Origin: Mytilus edulis
Lineage: Eukaryota; Mollusca; Bivalvia; Mytilida; Mytilidae
NCBI RefSeq assembly: GCF_963676685.1
Contig: NC_092349.1
Span: 86,502,604-86,566,603, forward strand
DNA: 64,000 bases
Direction of reading: 5' to 3'
The notes beneath the pieces were generated by a model that had not been told where the DNA came from, did not search any database, and saw only the letters and a program-made list of their open reading frames with translations. The position numbers and the translations under genes are program-made. Below, one piece after another: positions 56,951 to 64,000 of the stretch. The stretch's first letter is position 1; each line of letters begins with the position of its first letter.

Positions 56951-57109
56951 CTTTAAAAAAAAACTCTTGTGTTTTCTTCATGATGGCAAATGACATCTAA
57001 AGAAATATTGTGAATGTTTGTTTTGTAATATTGATAGATGAATTTAAAGACCGTAGATGTGGTGTGATTGGAGACAACTTTTCTTAATGATCAACGATGT
57101 GAATAAGTT

Positions 57110-57645
57110 CATATAACCGTGGTCAAACAAAGAGCAAAATCGATACCAAAACGTAAAAAATGTGAAACAATTACTTGTCACTATGGTCAAACAAAGAGCA
57201 TAATCGATACCAAAAAGTAAAAAATGTGAAGCAATAACTTGTCACTATGCTCTAACCAAAGCAAAATCGATACCAAAAAGTAAAAAATGAAGCAATTACA
57301 TGTCACCATGGTCAAACAAAGAGCGAAATCGATACCAAAAAGTAAAAATGTGAAGCAATTACTTGTCACCATGGTCTAATAAGAAGCAAATCAATACCAA
57401 AAAGTAAAAAAATGCGAAGCAATTACTTGTCACCATGGTCTAACAAGAAGCAAATCAATACCAAAAAATAAAAAATGTGAAGCAATTATATGTCACCATG
57501 GTCTAAAACAAAGAGCAAAATCGATACCAAAAAGTAAAAAAAATGAAGCAATTACTTGTCACTATGGTCAAACAAAGAGCAAAATCCACACTAAATAATA
57601 AAAAAATGTAAACAATAACAAGTCACCATGACCTTCAAACAATGA
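57110..57645. repeat. ~60-bp tandem repeat, about nine copies
   Basis: Unit contains CAAACAAAGAGCAAAATCGA, then CCAAAAAGTAAAAAATGTGA and AGCAATTACTTGTCACCATG. Divergent copies, non-coding. Confidence 0.85.
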
Positions 57646-58289
57646 GCAAAATTCATACTAAATAATTGAAAATGTGAAAAGTGTCATTATTATCAATAAA
57701 ATACAATAGAATAGAGACACAAACAATGTGACAGAATAAAAAATGTAAGAATGTCAAATCGGCCTCCATTTCAAACAAACAAGGATCATATACAATTCCT
57801 CTATGAGTTGGTGCTAGATTGAAGTCAAATATTTTCAACAGTTTTTATTGGTTCTACTGAAGAGAATGACTTTATATTTGGTTAACAGCTTAAGAAGGGT
57901 AACCTGCAGCTTGTGATACCTTCTTCCATAATAAATAATGCTTGAACCATACAAATACTTACTTCCCCTGTTAGACACACCAATTGTGTCGAGGATGATT
58001 GTCAATCAGACAACAATCTTTCGTCATAATACTGAAAGACAATTCGTCTATAAAATAGTATTATAATAAAGGCTTTTGTAACAGTACTGTTACACAGTAG
58101 CAAGCGTTTCTGTAATTTAATTTATCTAAAGTTCTTCACCACTTTTCTGCAAATAAAATTTGACTCCTTTATATTACCTGTTTTTTTCTCTTAATAATTT
58201 TGTAACATTTAGTTTATGAAATCTTTAGAAAAATAAATCCTTGTTAGTTTTCTGATATAAAAAAAGAAGATGTGGTATGATTGCCAAAT

Positions 58290-58900
58290 GATGGATAAGT
58301 TTACCAGGAAAGGAGAGTTACTACTGTTCAAATTTGATTCGTTTACAGTAAGATCCTTTGGGTACCTTTTTGCAGTATATTTAGAAAAATTCTTGATTAT
58401 TTAACGAAAAAAATATCAGCAGATAACAGTAAGCGTTGTGGAATTTATCAATTAAATACAATTCAGACGGGACTTTACTGGTCATAAACTGTGATTCACA
58501 ATAAAAACAAGTCTGCTATTTTAGGGGCACAATTAGTGCCAATTGGAATACCTACAACCTGTGGCGATAAACTTTACTGTCGGAACGTACATGCATATTA
58601 TCAAAGAGAACATTAATACTTCAATCATCTCACCACACCTCCAGTACGTATATCTAGCATATTTACCTTTCTCATTAGAAATGAAAGGCTTTGAATAAAT
58701 TGCAGCATAAATTTGCATTCAGATTTACCAAACGACCATTTAATGAAATAGGAACACTATTGTTTGAATAGATTGCGTGGAAATGTAGTGTACAGAGTAG
58801 AAAAGTCAAAACTGTCAACATAGTCAAAAGGACCATCAAAAGCACGCAATTTATCTAAAGCATCACAGAAAGTTTTTTACACTCCAAAAAAAGTTAATTC
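58290..58900 (-). mobile_element. reverse transcriptase relic (Penelope-like or related)
   Basis: Minus-strand reading, with stops and shifts, gives VVGIPIGTNCAPKIADL (the GIPIGTNCAPL box), then ESQFMTSKVPSELYLI, then FSLNNQEFSKYTAKRYPKD (the sequence after the YxDD box). The catalytic box itself is destroyed by a stop. Same family as 10870-11163 and 12440-13010. Confidence 0.6.
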
Positions 58901-59239
58901 CACTATGATTATATATATTTTATTACAATAGTTTATTTAAGTCAAAGATCAGTTTTGACAGATAAAGGTGCAGATGTTAAATGTATGAAACATCTATTTT
59001 CTCAAAATTCCAACTCATCAATTGCATGGCCGTATAATCAGTTCGTTGTTTGTAGCCATTATCTGACAGAAGAAGCAGAAAGTATACAGACATAAAAGCA
59101 TGTTCAGTGTTGGTAAGCATTGAACAGTCTTATAGGTTTCGCTCTGCAATTATTTTAATCACGAGCATACCAATTAATCAATTCCACTTGAATTTCAATA
59201 TGCTAAAAAGAGAAAGGAGTAATCGATCGTTGCAAATTG

Positions 59240-59485
59240 TCATCTAACTATCGACAATTTTGAGATCACCCCTAATTTTGTATATTTTTTCAACCACCAA
59301 GTGTCTGTATCTGTCAATAAAGGATTGGGAGTAATAGTTTCCTTCACCAAGGAATAACAGATGAGAAAAGAGATATGTAGGGATAATTCGAACGTATATT
59401 TAACCCAAACAAAACCATATCCAATAAAACAAACGACGACAAAAATTACTAATAACAAGCAATAAATTGTTATAAAATAAACCAA
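59240..59485 (-). other. possible membrane-protein exon(s), related in layout to the next gene
   Basis: The minus frame holds a hydrophobic stretch (CLLLVIFVVVCFIGYGFVWV) and, after an apparent intron-like gap, ETITPNPLLTDTDTWWLKKY. The NPLLTDTDTWW piece is reminiscent of DPLIRTSESWA in the gene at 60313-62421, suggesting a broken tandem paralogue or alternative 3' exons. Splice sites are weak, so this is tentative. Confidence 0.3.
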
Positions 59486-60312
59486 CTAAAGCCTAAGCAT
59501 CTACGGTAGACATTTTTACTAATAGTTACAGTTTCTTGCACCTAGATGTCAGTTGTGAGTGTGTTTAAGAATATGCGCAAACAAAATAAATTGACATTTA
59601 GCTGATATAATATTGTTTTATTACTTTTTAGATTGTATTTAACAATTGTAGATAACCAGACTTTTCCTAAGAAAATAAATAAAAAACTTACTTTCCATGA
59701 TATGAATAACAGACCTGTAGCTATAACAATGCCTTCAAAAAGGACATGACTGCTACGAAATCCCTTTAAAATGAAAGAACTAAGAGATGAGCACGGTATC
59801 GAGCATTGAGGTGTGACAAACTTCGGTTGTGTTCTTTGTTTTATTTTGTTAGATCACAACTTTAGAAAAAACTTATTCAGAAACAGCCGGCTGTTCAAAT
59901 AGTCAGTGGGAGTTGCAATATGTTTGAAGTTTTTCGTTTTATTTAGTTACTATTTGTTTTGTCTCATGCTAAAGTATCATGACATACAAGCATTCCATAG
60001 TCAACTGTTATTTCAAAGTCTTTATATCAAAAGTTGATATAGTTTGGTTGCCTTATATATAATTACTGTCGACATATACACTTCACCTTTGTAGTAAAAA
60101 AAAGCTCTAAACAAAAGCTGGATTCATATTCATATGACATATGTATAAAATTGTGCAAGTATCGAATGTCCAGGACTATTACTGTTTTTTGTCTTGAAGC
60201 TATATATTTTGTATTCCTCTACTCTTTAATCAAATTAGTTCAGCCTCGTTTTTCTCTTTTGAACTGATCAAGATCCATTTTAACAGAGGAATCTAAACGC
60301 ACCAAGATGTTA

Positions 60313-60370
60313 TCACATTTGGGAACCAAATCCAGCACCTTGTTCTCGCTGTTGGTTTAAAGCATCGATT
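60313..60370 (-). CDS. membrane gene, terminal exon
   Basis: Acceptor AAACTATCAG (AG at 60371-60372), phase 2, 19 codons and TGA. An acceptor 11 bases earlier would shift the frame, so the later one is chosen. Confidence 0.55.
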
Positions 60371-62421
60371 CTGATAGTTTCTGTTTAAAACAAAATCTAA
60401 AAAAAAATACGTATACACGTAAACTGTGAAAATGAACATCTGAAATAAAATTTAAAATGCTATTTAAACGAATTTTTTTAAATTGAAAAAATCATCAAAG
60501 GTATGAGTACAGTATTTATAAGCATGTATATAACATAAGAAGACATTGGATTTTAATGTTCTTAAAGCCTTGCACAATAACCAAATTCTCTCAAAGATAA
60601 TATCTAAGGTTTATAAATGAATGTATAAAGTTATATTATATCATGACTTAAGGAATACATATAACTTGCTGCACATTGTATGGTCTCTCAGCCAATAAAA
60701 TATGCCATAAAGTTTCATAACTAGAGTATCTTCGTTATAAATTATCCAATACAAATAACAAGGTGAATTGATTTCATTGATACATTTGTATAACTTTTTG
60801 TATACATTTGTATAACTTTTTGTATACATTTGTATAACTTTAAGTATACATTATGTAAGCAACCATTCGCTTAGATTATTAAGTGATTAAACTTACGATG
60901 AAGAATTAAAACGTATTGGCATTGAACCATTCTGTGCCCACGATTCACTAGTTCTAATAAGCGGATCAGCTCCTGACCAGTTTATTCCTTTCTCTATTGA
61001 ACTATGTGTTCCAGTATCGCTGAAAAAAAAATGATATTTAAACAATGTAAAAAACTCGGGCTGATAAAAATTGAGATGACGCGTATTTAAATACTCATTC
61101 GTTCACTCACACACCTTCTGCTTCTAATTTTATAGAAACTTGATCTGCTTTATCGATTTTTTATTTACAGTTTTCATATCTAGGCTATCGATTTCAGAAC
61201 CGACTTTAGTAAAAATACATGTATTACGGAACAAACATACTTAACTAAACACATGTCTCAATGGTAGTCAAAAACAACAACTATAGCACTTTATTTTGAA
61301 ATACTCTTACTCATATAAATATGTAACACGAGGCAAATTACATAATTATAGGGTTGTCACAGAAAAAAATGTTACCATTATCCTACAATTAAGAGTATAG
61401 TTATATTATTTAACTGTTTTTTTAATGAAAAGTGATAAGTTCTTCTTGGTTCTAACATTGTCAAATGAAAGCAGTTCTTTCACACTTCGATATGCATACT
61501 TGTAGCAATATAACTATATTTATTGCTTATATTTTAAACAATTTCAAAGTGGCACTCAAACAGATAGTGAAACTCGTTTCTGATTGACGAGGAGCACACA
61601 TCACAATGGCTTCCATCTCATCTCTATAAATTCAATTCCATCTTACTGTTTTGACTCTAAATTGGCAGCATCGGAAATAATTTATATTTTACGATCTTCG
61701 AATGACAGTCTCGTGAAATATTTCTCTACTCCTATCGGTTTTGGAAATGTCATTATACCTTTTTACATCTGTTTATCTTTGCGTTATATTCATTTTATCA
61801 AAATCGGATCGAATATTATTTTTATAGTATTTAATACTGCATGTTAAATTGCTTTGAATTATTTGATCTTGGTATACTACTTAGAACTAACAGTCTGCAA
61901 GTAGAGATATTGACCTACAAAAACTATAAAAGCCTCCATAGTGATCATGATACAGCTCTAAAAAACAGAAAGCCCATTTTGTCAGGTGGTTGTAAATTTT
62001 TTTTAACAGATCGCCAAACTACCAGGCAATAGCAAAGTATGACATAAACCATACACATCAGTGGTTGTCGTTTGTTTATGTGTTACATATTTGTTTTCCG
62101 TTCATTTTTTTATATAAATAAGGCCGTTAGTTTTTTCGTTTGAATTGTTTTACATTGTCATATCGGGGCCTTTTATAGCTGACTATGCGGTATGGGCTTT
62201 GCTCATTGTTGAAGGCCGTACGGTGACTACAGTTGTTAATGTCTGTGTCAATTTGGTCTCTTGTAAACAGTTGTCCCATTGGCAATCATACCACATCTTC
62301 TTTTTTATACATTCATTGTTTAGTACTAACCTCATTCCGATGGATAGCCGGACTAATCCAAACGCCCCAAAAGCAATCACAATAACAACAGGTATAACAA
62401 TTGCTAGAATCACAAGAGTAT
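60313..62421 (-). CDS. 3' end of an unrecognised single-pass membrane protein gene
   Basis: Three minus-strand exons, (62331..62421), (60897..61019) and (60313..60370), join in phase 2, 2 with GT-AG borders (TTTTACAG/GTTAGT, TTTTTTCAG/GTAAGT, ACTATCAG/stop). They encode a helix (TLVILAIVIPVVIVIAFGAF), then a tail with SSIEKGINWSGADPLIRTSE and SWAQNGS, ending IDALNQQREQGAGFGSQM and TGA (60313-60315). The helix-then-polar-tail order suggests a type I membrane protein whose ectodomain exons lie above 62421, possibly beyond the RT insertion or the window. The first exon needs a phase-1 donor upstream. No family is recognised. Confidence 0.6.
60780..60850. repeat. 22-bp direct repeat, three to four copies
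   Basis: TTTGTATACATTTGTATAAC in tandem just downstream of the tail exon's donor, inside the intron. Confidence 0.8.
60897..61019 (-). CDS. membrane gene, tail exon
   Basis: Acceptor TTTTTTTTCAG (AG at 61020-61021), phase 2 both sides, 123 bases, donor GTAAGT. Codes the polar tail SDTGTHSSIEKGINWSGADP onward. The other two frames contain stops. Confidence 0.65.
61022..62330. other. intron of the membrane gene; one SINE-like repeat
   Basis: Contains a reversed SINE-like copy at 62163-62312 (TATGCGGTATGGGC, then TTGTTGAAGGCCGTACGGTG) ending just beside the transmembrane exon's donor. The plus-strand frames at 61584-61847 and 61841-62032 lack domain or splice support. Confidence 0.45.
62331..62421 (-). 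CDS. membrane gene, transmembrane exon
   Basis: Acceptor TATTTTACAG (AG at 62422-62423), phase 1 to phase 2, 91 bases, donor GTTAGT. Nearly the whole exon is one hydrophobic helix ending VRLSIGM. Confidence 0.6.
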
Positions 62422-62955
62422 CTGTAAAATAAACGAAAAACAATCGGAAAATGCATCAATCAATTAACCATAGTATTATATTGATAAAATTTAAGAAAAG
62501 TAATGCTCTTGATCTACTTTTCGAATAGAAACTGTAAAATATTATGATAGCATGTGTACATATTATTCATTAGATCCAATACAATCTGAACGCGTAAAAC
62601 GCTTGTATATCGTTGGAATATTTTCATTTAATATCTCATTATCATGTATTATATAGCTATGGGTCTCATAGCACTCGACAAGTTTTATGTAGAGATAAAG
62701 CTCGAGACTTATTGCAAAGTTATGGTTTTATATTCTAATAAGAAGAACCACGTGTGATTATACTCTGCATGATAAGATTTCAAGATCTCAAGATTTTTTT
62801 AACACTCAGACACAGATAACAATTATATACTAGACAACAACAATGCACAGGAACTTAATTAAGAATTATTAAAATATAATGCTTTTTATATCTTTATATA
62901 TATATTCAAAGTTGACCTAGGATGTTTATTTTTATTATGGGTAACTCAGGTAAAG
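62422..62955. other. AT-rich intronic stretch
   Basis: No exon with a phase-1 donor and no repeat family could be identified between the transmembrane exon and the RT element. Confidence 0.35.
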
Positions 62956-64000
62956 TTAGTTAATTTTTGACGTATTTCTGTGTGTTTTCACATCCAAAAT
63001 ATTTTCATTAGAAAATCTAGTTCCTTTGAAAATATTAACATCAAGAAATATTATTTCTTTAGATGAGAATTCTAGTGTGAATTTCAGGAACGGATGCTGA
63101 TTATTTGCTAACTTTAGCAAATCCTTTATTTCCTTCGAATCAACATCATTATTTGTTGTTCTAATGTATCTGATTACTTCGCCCTTGATAAACCCTGCAA
63201 ACACATGTCTGCTGTGACAGCTTTTACGATCTAGATAAAGGAAGGCATTTGTCGGTTTAAAGTGTGTTTTCACATCCAAAATATTTTCATTAGAAAATCT
63301 AGTTCCTTTGAAAATATTAACATCAAGAAATATTATTTCTTTAGATGAGAATTCTAGTGTGCATTTCAGGAATGGATGATGATTATTTGCTAACTTTAGC
63401 AAATCCTTTATTTCCTTCGAATCGCCGTGATATATTAATATAATATCATCACGATACCTTCCATAGAAAAATATATTTTTTCTATGTTCAAACTTAGAAA
63501 GAATTTCTTTCATAATTTTATACATGAGTATATCACAGATTTCTGGGCTAGGCACGGCTCCTATTGCGGCTCCTATTCTTTGCTTATATAGCTGTCCATT
63601 AAAATCAAAAATGTTGTTCTCTAAAATTGATCTGAGGAGATAGATTAAATCATCCGTCGGTGGGCATTTGATTTTGTAATCTGATTTATCAATTTCATCA
63701 TACGAAATTCTAACTGCCGATAATAATTCATCAATCGGGCAATTAGTGTACATTGATACTACATCAAAACTACACAGCCAGCAATCTGCATTAGGCTTAA
63801 TTCTTTCCAACTTGTATATTAGATCAGACGTATCCTTTATATACGTGTGTTGTTTTTGTACCATAGGTACTAAAAAATAATCGATATAGCGTCCGATAAA
63901 TTCTGTGACAGTACAAATCTGAGATATGATTGGCCGACATGGCGGCATTATGTTATCAATGTTAAACCCATATTTATTGATTTTTACTAATTCCGATTCA
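62956..64000 (-). mobile_element. reverse transcriptase element with internal duplication, runs off the window
   Basis: The 330-residue minus frame (62956-63948) reads IISQICTVTEFIGRYIDYFL, then LCSFDVVSMYTNCPIDELL (the D-V-S-x-Y-T-N box), then IGAAIGAVPSPEICDILMY, then FFYGRYRDDIILIYHG (catalytic RxDD), then LEFSSKEIIFLDVNIFKG and KPTNAFLYLDRKSCHSRHVF. The order fits Penelope-like and related RTs. The final ~58 residues repeat the segment SKEIKDLLKLANN to ILDVKTH (first copy at about 63260-63430, second at about 62985-63155), after which the frame stops. The 5' portion lies beyond 64000. Confidence 0.7.

Noticed and set aside
61584-62032. Two plus-strand open frames of 87 and 63 residues
   Set aside because: No recognisable domain and located in the intron of the minus-strand membrane gene.

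Overview
The window looks like nuclear DNA of a bivalve, most likely a Mytilus-type mussel. It is AT-rich, has short exons with GT-AG introns, and is full of short interspersed repeats I recognise from mussel sequence (for example the blocks at 765-862, 4853-5062, 6480-6545, 12195-12440 and 36421-37540). No prokaryotic gene organisation, rRNA, tRNA or CRISPR array was seen. The species assignment is inference; the eukaryotic exon structure is read directly from splice sites and reading phase.

Layout. (1) 1.7-6.3 kb, minus strand: a lipocalin (apolipoprotein D-like) gene. Its four exons are too small to stand out as ORFs but join in phase, from a signal peptide to the late TDY...ALVY and Cys motifs. 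(2) 6.3-14.7 kb: mobile-element relics, namely a Ty3/gypsy-type fragment, two fragments of a Penelope-like or related reverse transcriptase, and a 48-bp minisatellite that expanded inside one of them. (3) 14.8-56.6 kb, plus strand: about 39 exons of one very large gene for a single-pass membrane protein. It has tandem fibronectin-III-like modules marked by TTPG and DTTPP signatures, a Cys-containing module that may be lectin-like, a furin-type site, a cadherin-like module, EGF-like modules, a transmembrane helix and a Ser/Pro/Gly-repeat cytoplasmic tail ending at 56606, with AATAAA at 56945. (4) 57-58.9 kb: a ~60-bp tandem repeat and another reverse-transcriptase relic. (5) 60.3-62.4 kb, minus strand: three in-phase terminal exons of an unrecognised single-pass membrane protein. 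(6) 62.96-64 kb, minus strand: a reverse transcriptase with an internal duplication, running off the window.

The large gene is in two states. The upstream ~5 kb of coding sequence (14767-45139) carries about nine independent lesions: three in-frame stops, four single-exon frameshifts supported by intron-phase mismatch, one exon running into a LINE fragment, and one missing splice acceptor. The downstream ~3.3 kb (45644-56606, 14 exons) is fully open and phase-consistent. Either this copy is a decaying pseudogene with a lucky 3' half, or the 3' half is still expressed from its own promoter as a shorter membrane protein.

The most unusual structural theme is that three separate exon-intron junctions of this gene have each been amplified into tandem arrays that carry the splice site with them: an 81-bp unit with a 3' splice site (five copies, 15529-15933), a 49-bp unit with a 5' splice site (about 58 copies, 29990-32871), and an 82-bp unit with a 3' splice site (five copies, 47668-48001).
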